From Adiantum capillus-veneris (lineage: Eukaryota; Streptophyta; Polypodiopsida; Polypodiales; Pteridaceae), in the NCBI GenBank assembly GCA_014529385.2, contig CM043964.1:135223420-135287419 (forward strand): a stretch of DNA of 64,000 nucleotides, given 5' to 3'. The notes under the pieces were generated by a model. It saw nothing but the letters and a program-made list of their open reading frames with translations. It did not search any database and was not told the DNA's origin. Made by a program: the position numbers and the translations under genes. Below, in pieces: positions 1 to 11,412 of the stretch. Positions within the stretch are counted from its first letter, which is position 1. Each line of letters opens with the position of its first letter.

Positions 1-73
1 TTGACTGGACTGACTGAACCCTTGTCATGGTGTAGCTTGTCCACGGACACAGGGTTGGATGTGTCACGTGACA
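1..73 (-). repeat. Element E: inner end of the 3' LTR (partial)
   Basis: These bases match 3170-3242 closely (same order of words, ending GTGTCACGTGACA against GTGTCATGTGACA), so they are the end of an LTR whose other copy is 2002-3242. On the minus strand the LTR begins TGTCACGTGACAC directly after a purine tract (complement of 74-87), the expected polypurine tract. The rest of this LTR lies before the window. Confidence 0.75.
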
Positions 74-141
74 TCCCCTCCTTTTCAAAGTGAGGTACTG
101 GTACCGAACTGTATGGCGTCGAGGGAGATCACCAATAGCAT

Positions 142-345
142 TCAGAATCCTGGAAGGGACTCTTCGTTGGTCCACTCTGATGTGTGGGTCGTGCGGTACT
201 TGAACTTCATAAAGGTCTGCAACGCTTGCTTCTCTGTGCCGCGCCGAAAGCGACACAAAGTCTTCTGTGGCTCCTTCAATGCTTCAACTTCATCGAGAGT
301 CATGCTTCTTTCTTCTTCAAGAATCTCCATGGCTGAAAATTCCTG
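142..345 (-). pseudogene. Short reading frame near the 3' end of element E
   Basis: The last 60 to 70 residues of a minus-strand frame start near MEILEEERSMTLDEVEALKE and run through an acidic then basic segment to a tail containing FMKFKYRTTHTSEWTNEE. The tail position, just before the polypurine tract, and the pattern K-x-K-Y then W-x-x-E recall the chromodomain-like ends of some gypsy polyproteins. The match is short and the frame has no clear start, so it may equally be unrelated sequence carried by the element. Confidence 0.25.
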
Positions 346-832
346 AAACCATTTCCAACACAAAACCATGAACATACCTATTCCATGTAAAGTGAGTGGA
401 AAAAATCTTGTCGTCCTAATAGACTGTGCATGCAATGTAGATGAACAAAGAGACGGAGTGCCAAACCGTTCACCACACACACGCAAACAATGAGATCGAA
501 TCTTTCTCTTATGATCTAGAGCAATCAACTGTGGCAATTCACAACGGAAATGCCCATGCTTGGTGCTCATACTTTCATGTGCTCTTTTTACAAATGTGCC
601 ATGCCAAGGAAGAGACATGGAATGTGACTTCCTTACATACATACTTTTCATGAACAATCCACATACATTCGTGTTCATTCATGAGTGAAACGTGCTCAAT
701 GTACAATATGTCATGCTTAGGAAAAGGGATCACATAAAGACGCTGACTAAAATACAGGAAACGATCACAAATAAAACACTCGAACAATGCGTGCGTATGA
801 ATCATGCGAACACATAATACTTCCTGTGAGGG

Positions 833-1791
833 TTATTTGGACCTAGGCTCGAGAGCCAAGATCGATCCTTCGTGATTGATCGAATCTGCAACGAGGTTAG
901 CTTCGCTAGGAAAAGCATCAACTAACTCATCATCCTTGTGAACAATCACGTCATCTTCATGCAACTCATCATGCTTGTGAGAAATCACATCTTGATCATG
1001 CAAATCATCATGCTTATCATTATTATTCAAATCATCATGCTTATCATTGTCATTCAAATCATCATCATGCAAATCATGTGTGTCATGCTTTGGAGAAGAA
1101 GAGACTGAGAGAGTCTCCTTTTCCCGAATCTCTTGCATCTGTGCCTGAACTTGAGAAAAGAGTCGCAAGAATTCTTTCATGTGTTGATCGCTCTTCTCTT
1201 ATTGTGCTTTGGTCTCGCGGTCATATTCTGCTTGTCTTGCTTTGTTCTTGCGACGTATGGCTGCCACTCTTTCTGTGTATCGACGCTCTATGGCTGCCAT
1301 CTTTTCTTCGTGTTCACGCTCTATTTTTGCTTTTCGGTCTAACTTCTTGTCCATAAACAATTGCGGTAACTCCTTCATGGGAGTTAGTGCAATCCTTGAC
1401 GTAGATGGGGAAGGGGGAGGGTAGGAAAAACCGGAGGGTCGGAAAAACCTCCTGGTGGGGAAAATTCTTCTTCGCCTCCCTCATGCTCATCACCTCTAAG
1501 CGAAGTATCCATTCCGCTTCGAGTGATGACCATCCACTGAAGTCGAGGGTTCTTGTGGTCTTGGGTTCTTAAGTTCACGAGGAACTTGGGTTCTTGGGGG
1601 TCTTGGTTTCTTAAGTTCACGAGGAACTTGGGTTCTTGAGGGTTTTCTTTCCCTTGCAATCTGTGTTTGAGAAGGATCTTCTCTTCACCCGAGTTCTGCT
1701 CTTTTCCGCGGGCGCACCCCTTGGCGGCCTTGCGCTCACACCAAGGTTGCTTTCTCCCACCGCACGTCGATTGGCCGGCCGCTAAGTGCAC
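833..1791 (-). pseudogene. Broken gag-like region of element E with acidic repeats
   Basis: On the minus strand three frames follow each other: 1791-1384 (basic, with a twice repeated QEPKFLVNLR segment), then about 1380-1200 in another frame (charged, KIEREHEEKMAAIERRYTER, likely coiled coil), then 1180-833. The last holds repeats of the type KHDDLND/KHDELHED rich in Asp and His. The position right after the PBS is that of gag, but I recognise no capsid motif or zinc knuckle. At least two frame changes and one stop separate the parts, so it is not expressed as one protein. The acidic repeats are encoded by an imperfect tandem repeat at 950-1075. Confidence 0.4.
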
Positions 1792-1988
1792 GGTCCGCTC
1801 TCAATGAGTGAAAAGAGGCACAAGGGGAGGCTGGACAAGCCCTTCTTTCTTGGGATTCCTGTCACTCTTCAAAAACACGATTAGGAATCTACACGCCCCA
1901 GCAAACTTGGGTTCGTGTGACCTCACCAAGCAAAAAAAAACTTGTGATTTTTGTGGTTCTTTCCTTAGTGATACAGAACACTGCCAAA

Positions 1989-2001
1989 GCTCTGATACCA
2001 A
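1989..2001 (-). promoter_or_regulatory. Primer binding site of element E (initiator tRNA-Met type)
   Basis: The minus strand reads TTGGTATCAGAGCT immediately inside the LTR end. TGGTATCAGAGC is the standard plant PBS complementary to the 3' end of initiator tRNA-Met. Confidence 0.85.
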
Positions 2002-3242
2002 TGTAAGGTGCAGCGGAATGAATGTTTGAACTTTGCTCAAGATGAGTGCTTCGAACTGTGCTCAAGGTTCCTTTAGGTCTTATGGCAGGGAGAGTCTTCC
2101 GTTCTTAATGAGAGAGTGCAATGATCACAAACAAAGTGAATGGACACTGTGTGTGAAAATGCATGAGACTGAGAGAGAGAGAGAGAAGAGAATATGACAC
2201 CAGAGACGTTGTAAAACCCTCCTTTGAAGGCCCCACTCTCGTCGGCGAGAGTGGTCTACTATTGATTGCACAATCTCTACAATGCTTTGGACTTGCCGAC
2301 GATGTCGACGACAATGAGGACGACGACGAGACGGGCTGAAATCTGGAAACTCTAAGGGCTGAAATCTGCAAATCTTCTATCTGCTGAATTCTGACTCTAT
2401 GTCGGTGACGATGTCGATGGCGGTGATGCGACGACGACTCGTTGAAAACGCAAATGCTGAAATCTGCATTTTCTGGGCTGAAACTGTAAACCTTGTGGAA
2501 ACTGACCGTGCGGCGAGGAACTGCTGCGGGAAGGTGAGATCTGCGAGGTTCGGGACTTGATCTGCGGTGTCTAAGGGCTGAAAACTGAAAATGCTGATGC
2601 TACTGTGGATTCCGTCACAAAGATCTGCAAAAACGCTGGCTTGTCAGGCAGATCCAAAAACGCTAGGGCTGATCTTTGTGCTGATGCAAAAACGCTGCGG
2701 TTCTGCGGTGGGAAACTGCTAACGCTAGGGCTGATTTGTTCCTTGCTGTCACCGGGTTGATGCAGATGCAGAAACACTGGCTGATCCTTGTTCTTGTCTA
2801 AAAAACGCTAGCTTGCTGTAGTGATGCAAAAACGCTAGGCCTCTTGGGTTCTGCTGAGAAGTTGCCTGTTGAGCTTGTGCTCCTGTTGCCTCTTCTGCCA
2901 ATTAGTGCTAGCCTAGGTTTGCTTATATACAAACTTACTCAATTTGCCCTACCTACTTTCCAACAAAAGTCACTTAAAAATAATAAGTGAAAAATGTCAA
3001 AAATAGGGAAAGTAGGCCTATGCATTGTAAAAATGCTATTGATGAGATCTGACTGGAATCTGATGGTCATGTTGTGTGCAACCAGAGGATATGCATCTAC
3101 TCTAAGTGCCTGGGAATGCACGGTCTGCGAACACTCACAAAAGTGCCAGAACACTTCCTAAGCTAGACTGACTGGACTGATTGAACCCTTGTCATGCTGT
3201 AGCTTTTCCACGGACACATATGGTTGGATGTGTCATGTGACA
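2002..3242 (-). repeat. Element E: 5' LTR (about 1.24 kb)
   Basis: On the minus strand it begins TGTCACATGACACATCC and ends CTGCACCTTACA, with the PBS directly behind. Its outer end repeats bases 1-73. It holds a (GA)n stretch near 2170, GACGACGATG-type triplet repeats at 2290-2330 and 2400-2440, and many dispersed copies of GCTGAAAnCTG or AAAACGCTAGG. The same architecture is seen in the D LTRs, so E and D are related families. Confidence 0.8.
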
Positions 3243-3697
3243 CCTGGGAAGGAAAATTGACCAAGCTCTGATACCACTGTAACAGACTTGGACACCCCAA
3301 GTCGGGAATCTAGCTCAACACACGAGAAATCACTTAAATTTACTTCAAACTTCAATAGATTCAACACGGCCTGGCTAGTTTTGTGCCCAGATTGGCCCCA
3401 AAGTTTGACGCCCCTTTATATTTTTATATTAACAATTGAGCAAAGTACAAATTCTGTGGGTCCTCTCTGCTCACTGCTCTCAAGCAAATCTGGCAGAAGA
3501 GAGATCTCAGTTACATATTTAAAGCCCCATGACCTAAAAGTAGTTACATGAAAAGCTTCAGGTCTCCAAAAGCATCAAGTCCCAAAAGCTTCTGGCCTCC
3601 CAGCTAGCGCCCAATGGCAACCAACACAAAACGCGGCGCTCTTCACAGAAAATCTGTACGGAATGCCACATCAGCGGTCTCCGCAAGTTTCGCAAGT
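3243..3697 (-). repeat. Element H: PBS and truncated 5' LTR
   Basis: The LTR starts at 3278 (plus TGTAACAGACTTGGACACC), with a minus-strand PBS GTGGTATCAGAGCTTGG at about 3261-3277 and only 35 bases of internal sequence before element E interrupts it. The LTR end GTGTCCAAGTCTGTTACA (minus) is identical to that of element F. It breaks off near 3697 where gag fragment G starts in the other orientation, so H is a remnant left by rearrangement. Confidence 0.65.
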
Positions 3698-4252
3698 TAC
3701 ACCAACCAATATGACTTTCTCAAGGATAAGAGCAAGAAAACCAAATATTTCAAGGAGGGTGGACAAGCACTTAAGTTTGATACTTTTTCAGGCTTTTGAG
3801 ATACGCACAAGGTCCTCGCTTTTATTCAACAGTTCGACATAGCTTATTCTGGAGGGCGCTATTCAGAGCACTCCAAGGTTTGGAGGGCATCATCTTATTT
3901 GAAAGAAAATGCACAGACATGGTGGTCCACTTCTCTTGCTACAAAAGGAAGCACCGACAAAGTGGTTGAAGTTCAAGCGACTTTTCACTTCCTCTTGGCT
4001 CACTTAGGAGTACGAACGTGATGTGATTACCACTTGGAATCACCTTTGGATGATCAAGGAAGATACTTTGGATACTTATTGTTAGAGATTTTAGGATACC
4101 TTCTTACCAGACTCTTCTTTTTAAAACATCACTTTTAAGGAATAGATCGAGCGATTATGTTGTGGTCTACCCAAAGAGATACGAGATTATTGCTTATTGC
4201 ATAAGTCTTGAATCCATACAACAACTTATGGGACATGCTATGCAAGGGTTTG
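3697..4252 (+). pseudogene. Gag fragment G, part 1 (gypsy type, broken)
   Basis: The plus strand encodes YDFLKDKSKKTKYFKEGG, then KFDTFSGF, a stop, AFIQQFDIAYSGGRYSEHSK and NAQTWWSTSL. This is the same gag as in element F (5740-5990) and aligns with gag of element A (the FTTFTGFDD and AQTWW/GQWW motifs). It belongs to the retrotransposon gag family with the WW capsid motif. Stops and frameshifts are frequent, so it is dead. Element F is inserted at its end, and the same gag resumes at 6951 after the duplicated GTTTG. Confidence 0.7.
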
Positions 4253-4522
4253 TGTCACAAAGTGATGACGTGGCTGCCCTAACTGGGAAAACTCTAACCC
4301 TAACTGCAGAGAAACCGAAACCCTAATGAGCAGGCTGCGGAGATGACACGTGGCGGCCGGAAACAGTGCTGACGTCGTAGCCCGCGATTTGCGACGCGTT
4401 TTGTGGCCAGCTGTACGGAGGTCCAGCTTTTTGGCTGCTTTTTCCTACGCTTTGGAGAGAGAAAAAAAAGGCCTCTTGCTTTATTTTTAGCAAGAGAGAG
4501 AGAAAGCCTCTTTGCTTTTTTT

Positions 4523-4601
<79 letters not shown>

Positions 4602-4943
4602 TCCTGCTTTCTTTTTACAAGCTTTTGAGCTTTTGATTTTGAGCTTTTGGGGCTCTGCTTTTGGCATCCCTTGTACTCTTTAAATAAGTGGGTATGCCCC
4701 TCACAACTCAGAGCATTTGAACGCAGAGTCTGAGTGTGAGCGCTTGCTCGTACTCTTGTACTTTGAACTAAGATTAATACAAAAAGAAATACCGAAAGGG
4801 GCGCCAGTCTTTGGGGCCAATATCTCTAGGCACGGAACTCCGCCGGGCCAGTGTGAATCAATTGTGAACTGTGAACTGTTTTGAAGTGGTTATTTGGTGC
4901 TGTCGTGGGAGATTCTTGATTTAGAGTGTCCAAGTCTGTTACA
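4253..4943 (+). repeat. Element F 5' LTR
   Basis: TG...CA ended LTR. It holds a (GA)n tract at 4524-4598, a TATA-like TTTAAATAAG near 4680 and, 3' of it, the shared motif ATACCGAAAGGGGCGCC at about 4789-4805 also found in LTRs A, B and the solo LTR. It has about 100 bases between TATA and that motif, as expected for a U3-R-U5 layout. Confidence 0.9.
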
Positions 4944-5012
4944 GTGGTATCGGAGCACGGTCGATTTCTCTTTTACGGGAAATCCGATCCCAATTTTTTT
5001 TTCCGTTGCACC

Positions 5013-6223
5013 TATGGCTTCACGCAAGGATCGGTCGACTCCCTCTGCATCCGAAGATGCGGCAAGGGATCACAACAAAGATTTTGGCAAGGGAGTATGG
5101 CCCGCCTCGGCCTACTCAGGCGGAGGGTCGAGAGATGGAGCATCGTCAATTGATTGGGGATGCAACAAAGATGATGCTCAATTTTGCGAAGGACGCAAAA
5201 TTTGCAAAATATATGAGCGAGACTTCTTTTCAGGAAGTGCATGCGCAGTGGTAGAAAACCACAACACCACCCCCAAAACCCGCTCTCAAGAAACCTTTTG
5301 CTCACAAGAAGTATGCAGAGAAGGAGTTAGAAGAGGTGGTTGATGCACGGATTGCTCAAACTTTTTGATGCGCAAAACAAAGCTAAAAAGCACGGCAAAA
5401 AGGAGAAGAAAGGCACTGACTTCCCGGGTTATTTGGGTCGTCAGTTGACATTTGAAAAGGCAAAGAAACAGAAGAAGCGTGTTCGATTTGAAGAAGTACC
5501 CAGTTCTTCTTCTTCTTTTTCTTCTTTTGACAGTTCTTCTAGCTCATCTGACTCGAGCGAAGAAGACCGCAAAGGCAAAAAGCGAAGCAAGAAACCACGC
5601 TTTGGAAAGGGCAAGAAAAAGACAAAGAAGTCTAAATCTCGCCTAGTGAGTGACAGTTCTACAGAGGACTCATCTACAGACAGTTCTAACTCTGACGACA
5701 ACAACGTTTATGCAAAGAAGAAGAATTTTTATAAAGCCAACCAATATGACTTTCTGGAAGATAAAAGCAAGAAGGTTCGAGAGTTTAAGGAAGGTGGACA
5801 GTCAATTAAATTTGACACGTTTTCGGGATATAGAGATGATTCGAAGGCTTTGTCTTTTGTACAGCAGTTTGACATCACTTTCGCGGGAGGACACTACTCA
5901 GAGCACTCTAAGATTCAGAGAGCTGCCTCAAGGGGAATGCTCGAACTTGGTGGTCCACGCTTCTTTTAAACAAGACTGTGCCAGTTAAATGGCTGAAATT
6001 TAAGAAGCTTTTTCTTTCTTCTTGGTTGACTCAAGAGTATGAACGCGATATACGAGCTGCTCGGAACCATCTTCGGATGACCAAGAAAGATACAGTGGAC
6101 GCTTATTGCGAGAGATTCTGGAGCTCTTTTCTACCCGCCTCTTCATTTAAGAAGATCTCGTTCAAGGAACAAATTGAGTGGTTTACCTTGGGTTTATGGC
6201 CTCTGTCTGTTTTGCAAGCCTAA
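5013..6223 (+). pseudogene. Broken gag of element F
   Basis: Gag begins at ATG 5013 (MASRKDRSTPSASEDAARD), 70 bases behind the PBS. It continues through shifted frames: a helical part (MLNFAKDAKFAKYMSE, about 5165-5215), a basic linker, then 5340-5969. That last frame has a Ser/Asp/Glu-rich block (5503-5560 and 5655-5700) flanked by Lys-rich blocks. The capsid part follows (REFKEGGQSIKFDTFSGY, SFVQQFDITFAGGHYSEHSK) and, in a different frame, NARTWWSTLL and KWLKFKKLFLSSWLTQEYE to 6223. At least three frame changes occur, so no full gag can be made. No zinc knuckle or protease follows because the 3' part was deleted up to the polypurine tract. Confidence 0.8.
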
Positions 6224-6258
6224 TCGAGGGCGATTACAATGCTTTCAAGAGGGGGGTA

Positions 6259-6519
6259 TGTCACAAAGTGATGACGTGGCTGCCCTAACTGGGAAAACTC
6301 TAACTCTAACTGCAGAGAAACCGAAACCCTAATGAGCAGGCTGCGGAGATGACACGTGGCGGCCGGAAACAGTGCTGACGTGGCAGCCCGCGATTTGCGG
6401 CCAGCCGTACGGAGGTCCAGCTTTTCGGCTGCTTTTTCCTACGCTTTGGAGAGAGAAAAAAAAAGCCTCTTGCTTTATTTTTAGCAAGAGAGAGAGAAAG
6501 CCTCTTTGCTTTATTTTAG

Positions 6520-6603
<84 letters not shown>

Positions 6604-6945
6604 TACTGCTTTCTTTTTACAAGCTTTTGAGCTTTTGATTTTTAGCTTTTGGGGCTCTGCTTTTGGCATCCCTTGTACTCTTTAAATAAGTAGGTAGGCC
6701 ACTCACAACTCAGAGCATCTGGACGTAGAGTCTGAGTGTGAGCGCTTGCCCGCACTCTTGTACTTTGAACTCAGATTACTACAAAAAGAGATACCGAAAG
6801 GGGCGCCAGTCTTTGGGGCCAATATCTCTAGGCACGGAACTCCGCCAGGCCAATGTGAATCAATTGTGAATTGTGAACTGTTTTGAAGTGGTTATTTGGT
6901 GCTGTCGCGGTAGATTCTTGACTTGGAGTGTCCAAGTCTGTTACA
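6259..6945 (+). repeat. Element F 3' LTR
   Basis: Copy of 4253-4943, ending GTGTCCAAGTCTGTTACA followed by the TSD GTTTG. Its (GA)n tract is at about 6521-6600, slightly longer than in the 5' copy, as expected of an unstable microsatellite. Confidence 0.9.
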
Positions 6946-6950
6946 GTTTG

Positions 6951-7279
6951 CTATGCATTCGGGTACTCTTACGTATCCAACTGATAACCCTTTGACAACT
7001 AGGAGTGGACAAAATTTGAATAATGGTAGCAGAAGAAAAGAGAAGTTTTAGAAAAAGAAAGATACACGTCCCCGATTGACTGAGGAATTGATCTCCGAGT
7101 ACTTAAAAACGGGGAAGTGCTTTGAATGTGGGGAACAAGGACATATATTAGCACGGTGCCCCAAGAAGGCACCCAGAGGACAATCGGAAGATAGGCCAGA
7201 GAGTTCCAGAGCAGCCGAAGAACGCGGAAGGAAAGGAAAGACGCTAGCAGGACTGGTACCAGATTATGTGGGGATGGAC
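6951..7279 (+). pseudogene. Gag fragment G, part 2, with zinc knuckle
   Basis: After the F insertion the gag frame resumes. A CCHC zinc knuckle is visible as CFECGEQGHILARC (C-x2-C-x4-H-x4-C, about 7117-7160), followed by a basic Ser-rich tail and AGLVPDYVG, which resembles the AGLVPNMVG that follows the knuckle in element A. The frame is cut at 7280 by LTR C. The upstream stop near 7050 (TTTTAG) and others in part 1 show it is not functional. Confidence 0.75.
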
Positions 7280-7391
7280 TGTCACGAGATTGTGACAACC
7301 ACTATATATCTTTGCTGGTTTCTTTCCCTTGATTTTTATTTAATTTCTGGGACTCTCTTGTTGAAATCACAAATGCCCGGACCTTGCATGG
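7280..7391 (+). repeat. LTR C, first part
   Basis: It begins TGTCACGAGATTGTGAC and aligns over its length with the start of the solo LTR at 32593 (words such as TTGCTGGTTTCTTT and GTTGAAATCACAAATG). It stops at CATGG (7387-7391), the target site duplicated by insertion of element B, and continues after 24033. Confidence 0.75.
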
Positions 7392-7602
<211 letters not shown>

Positions 7603-7854
7603 GAAAATGAAATGTTATATTAACGTCTTCAAAAGGCCAAAATGACCTATGAGACCAATCAGTTACAAAATAGTGAATCTAATACCATGTCTGGGTACAA
7701 AAGAACTAGAAAAGAACTAGAAGTGGAACAAAATACTACTACTACTACTACAATCTAAAACTACGTGGGTGTAGCAGCTGATACAATAGGTACCCGGTAA
7801 ACTGGATGTAACAGTGTGTGAAACAAAGATGGAAGAAATGGTGAGGATCCATCC

Positions 7855-10800
7855 TCATCTGCACTCTGGATGTCGAGAGAGTATGGCTCGAATCTTCTGT
7901 TGTAGTCTCCGTCGATGCTGTGTAGCTCCTCTCCTCAGTCGCGGTCGTCTGTATCTCTGTAGCTCCAATGCTCGGTCGATGAGAGTGCCAGTAGTGGTCG
8001 AATGAGTGTGGGACGAGCTCTGCAGTGGTGGCTGCTCCTCTGGCTGTCCCATATCTAGTGAAAAGAAATCTGTAATGTGTCTCTGGGACTGCCTCTCTCT
8101 AGCTCTCCCCAGTAAAGTGTCTCTATACCTGTGTAACTCAAGTAGATATAGTCCAAGACATCTCTGATCCTCATAACTCATGACCCTAGATAGAGGACCA
8201 AAACCCTCTCTGAATAAGCAGTGGAAACGCCCCCGTATCTCATAGAACATTGTGCAATGACATATGTAGTGCAACTCTGTCTCTGGCTCTCTCTGGCATA
8301 ATCGGCATATCCTGCTGTCTGCTGGTATCCCTTTGAATCTACCAGTCTAGCTGGGTCGAATCACAAACCCATCTCCTGTGAGGTGGAGAAGATGCTCTCT
8401 ATAGAAAGCCATCTTCGTGCTCAACTCCTGAGGCGGCTCTATCCATGTCCTCCTGGTGTCGAGCTGGATCAGGTCCTGACGAATGAGTCTAGTGATCTCC
8501 ACCCCTGTAAGAGACAGCGAGGGTGCCTGAAAAGAATACTGGAAAGGGGGCAACCTGTCCATGGTGAAGCCATGCGTCTGAAACCATGAAGTCATCTGTG
8601 CATACCAGCATGAAGTGTCCCCCTGTAGAGCTAACTGTCTGGAAGACTCAAGGGCCAGTCTAGCATATCTGTCTCTAGTAGTATCCCATAGGCTGTGCAC
8701 AAAGGACACTGATCTGGTAAGCGCCTCAATCTCCATGGGGGGGGCAGCTAGCTCTGCTCGAATGATCGCGTGAGGTACGGAGGCCTTGGCTCTAATCAAT
8801 CGGGAGATCATAGATACCAAGGGCCTCTCCATACGTCTCCAACCATCCTGGCCTACAGAAGGTCCCCATACCTGTACCCCATACATCATAGCTGAGGCTA
8901 CTAAAGTATCAAAGAGCCATAACTTTGTCCGAGGTTCTTGGAACTGAACCTGCGAACACATCCTCTCCAAGCCTCCCAAGGCCGCATAAGCTCTGGTCAG
9001 TCTAGTCTCTGCTGCTCTCCCCAAAGAAAACCTCGGCCCAGTGAAGACTATCCCAAGGTAAGTGTATGCATCTGTATACTCCACAATCTCTTGACCATAC
9101 GTGAAGGTCGGTGCCGATCTCCTGATCCACTGCGGTGTGGTGTTAAACACCATGACCTTGGTTTTACCAAGGTTTACAGACAATCCACTATCCTCTGCAA
9201 AACTGTGTAATGCATCCAACTGTCGCTGCATACCCTCTGGTGAGTCAGAGATCAAGACAATATCATCAGCATATAACAACAATGGGATCCACGTCCCTGC
9301 CAGCTGGGCACCTCTATCACCCTCTCTGTCAATGTAATCAGACAGCTCATCAACATACATACCAAATAGAGTAGGAGACAATGGGCAACCCTGTTTCACC
9401 CCGATAGTGGAGTGAACTAAGTCAGATATCCCCTCTGGGGTGCGTACATGTCCCATCACTGATCTGTATAAAGCCATAATCCCCTAAATCAACACTGTGG
9501 GCACCCCCATCTCCTGCAGTCTGCGCATCAGTCGAGCTCTCGGTACCATGTCAAATGCTTTGCGGAAATCCACAAAGCTACAATAAATCCGTCTCCCATG
9601 TGACCTGCCCTCCTCAATGATAGCTCTGAGTGTCAGAATATGGTCAAGAGTGGAGAAACCCCTCCTGAAACCTGCCTGTCCCTTTGCCCGTACACCCTCA
9701 CCCTCTGCCCAGTTACTCAACTGCTGCTCAATAATGGATGCATACAATCGTGCCAGTGTGTGTCCAACCATAATAGTGCGGTAATTTCCAGGCTCTGTAG
9801 GATCACCTGCCTTGAATATAGGCACAATAGTAGACAACCTCCAAGTCTCAGGTAATCCCTCACACATGGCACGATTGAACAACACTGCAAGAACCTCCAT
9901 CAGCATATCCCTAGCATGTATAAAGTGCTCCGCTACTAGACCGTCATGATCGTAAGCCCTCCTGGTCCTCATCTTGTCAATGGCTCTCTTTACCATCTCA
10001 GTGGTAAAGAAGGTGCTCGTAGGTGGACATGGCTCTGTAGGATCTGGAAGGGGATCCTGCCCAGGAACCGTATATAACGATGTCGCATACTGGCCCCACA
10101 CATCAGGAGAAGTAATCACTGGGGGAGGGGAGTGCTCATGGAAGAGTCGCCATGCCTCGCCTGAGTCTCTACTCAAGAACAACTGATACAAGTCTCGCTC
10201 CATTTGGGCCAGGTAAGCTCGTTTCTTCTTTCGCACAAGGCGCCGGAAAGCAATCCGCGACTGTCTGTAGGTGATGACTCCTAAATGAAGATCCCTTTGA
10301 AGCTGGGCTCTCATCTCTCTGCACTCCTCATCATACCAACTATTCTGGGGCATGCTCCCAGAATGTCGCCTCCGATCCGGTTGAGTGTGTGGGTATGCCT
10401 CTGATGCTGCATCATGTAGTGTCTCAGTCAGTAAAGTAGTGCACTCCTCTACTGAGAGGCCTGGAGCAACTGTGCATAGACGATCCCAGATCGCCTCTGT
10501 ATAAACTGAGTCAGTCTCTGGTGTAAATGTATAACGGGTGTGTGACCTGCCTCCTGATTTCTGGGCTGTACTAAACTGAAAAGATACGGACAGTGTCAAG
10601 AGAGCATGATCCACTGCTACGCCCACTGGTCTGGCTCCCACTGTGAAATCCTGAATACAAGGAATAAAGCTCGGCTGTGTCATAACATAGTCCACTGTAC
10701 TGGCCCCATGTCTGTGTGGAAAGCATGTGAAGCCTGCTGCTCCAGGAAACCGCTGTAAGCCATTAAGTATGGCTAGCCCATGTGTAGTCGTCATCTCCGT

Positions 10801-11388
10801 GAGGTATCTCCCATACTCAGTTTGCTCTCTGTCATGTGAGCATCTGTCAAACCCCAGCTCACCCACATCCAACTCTCTAAGCATCTCATCTGAAGTGTCG
10901 TAGAAGACTGTCTGACAGTTGCCCGTTCGAGCATTGAAGTCTCCTAGGAGGATGATATCACCATCCCTAGAAAACTCCCATATATCATCATCTAGAATTG
11001 AGAAAGGCGACTGCCCTCTGGATACAGCATATACTGACGTACTGGGGGGGAAGTAACATATAGCAATATATAGAAATCGACCTGTGTCAGCTCTCAGCCT
11101 CACCCACATGTATCTAGCCTGATCATCTCTCCGTACAATATGTAGTAGTGGCTGTAGCTCCTCCCTAAACAACACCGCTACTCCTCCTGAACCTCTACTC
11201 CCATGCTCAGATCTCGTGACTGTTCTGTGGGCTGTCTCCCATTTGTATCCCACCACATGTGGCAACAGTTGGCCAGGGGCCTGGTGAGTCTCTGAAAAGA
11301 AAACAATGTCCTTGTCTCTGAAACTGTCCTCAAAGGCACCAACATCCAACCTCATAGACCCATTACAATTCCAAGTCGCCATCCTCAA
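7855..11388 (-). pseudogene. LINE ORF2: endonuclease-reverse transcriptase, two in-frame amber codons
   Basis: The frame starts at ATG 11388, 24 bases after ORF1, and spans 1177 codons in one frame, broken only by TAG at 9484-9486 and at 8347-8349. The N-terminal domain is an AP-type endonuclease: ATWNCNG at residues 4-10, SETH, GDFNAR and VDHALLTLS. The reverse transcriptase follows, with PIFKAGDP, GQAGFRRGFSTLDH, the catalytic FVDFRKAFD before the first amber, and GVKQGCPLSP and the catalytic YADD after it. Behind the second amber sits a C-terminal zinc knuckle, CRLCQREPETELHYICHC. All catalytic residues I can see are present. The protein would nick target DNA and copy the LINE RNA there. 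Without suppression of the ambers only a truncated endonuclease product is made. Both TAG codons could come from CAG. Confidence 0.92.
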
Positions 11389-11412
11389 TGTGGTCCCATA
11401 GGTCTCGCACCG

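Larger units (their letters stand above)
74..2001 (-). mobile_element. Element E internal region, non-autonomous LTR retrotransposon
   Basis: The stretch lies between two copies of the same LTR and starts, on the minus strand, with a PBS complementary to initiator tRNA-Met (TTGGTATCAGAGC, complement of 1989-2001). It ends with a polypurine tract at 74-87. It is only about 1.9 kb and shows no reverse transcriptase, RNase H or integrase motif, so the element needs proteins supplied by another element. It contains broken minus-strand reading frames described separately. Confidence 0.75.
4253..6945 (+). mobile_element. Element F: gag-only LTR retrotransposon, complete, TSD GTTTG
   Basis: Two LTRs of 691 bp (4253-4943) and 687 bp (6259-6945) are almost identical and both run TGTCACAAAGTG...TCTGTTACA. 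The target duplication GTTTG is present at 4248-4252 and 6946-6950. The PBS is TGGTATCGGAGC (4945-4956, initiator tRNA-Met with one change) and the polypurine tract is AAGAGGGGGG near 6247-6256. The internal part is only 1.3 kb and holds a broken gag and nothing of pol, so pol was deleted and F would have moved in trans. The high LTR identity indicates a recent insertion. Confidence 0.92.
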
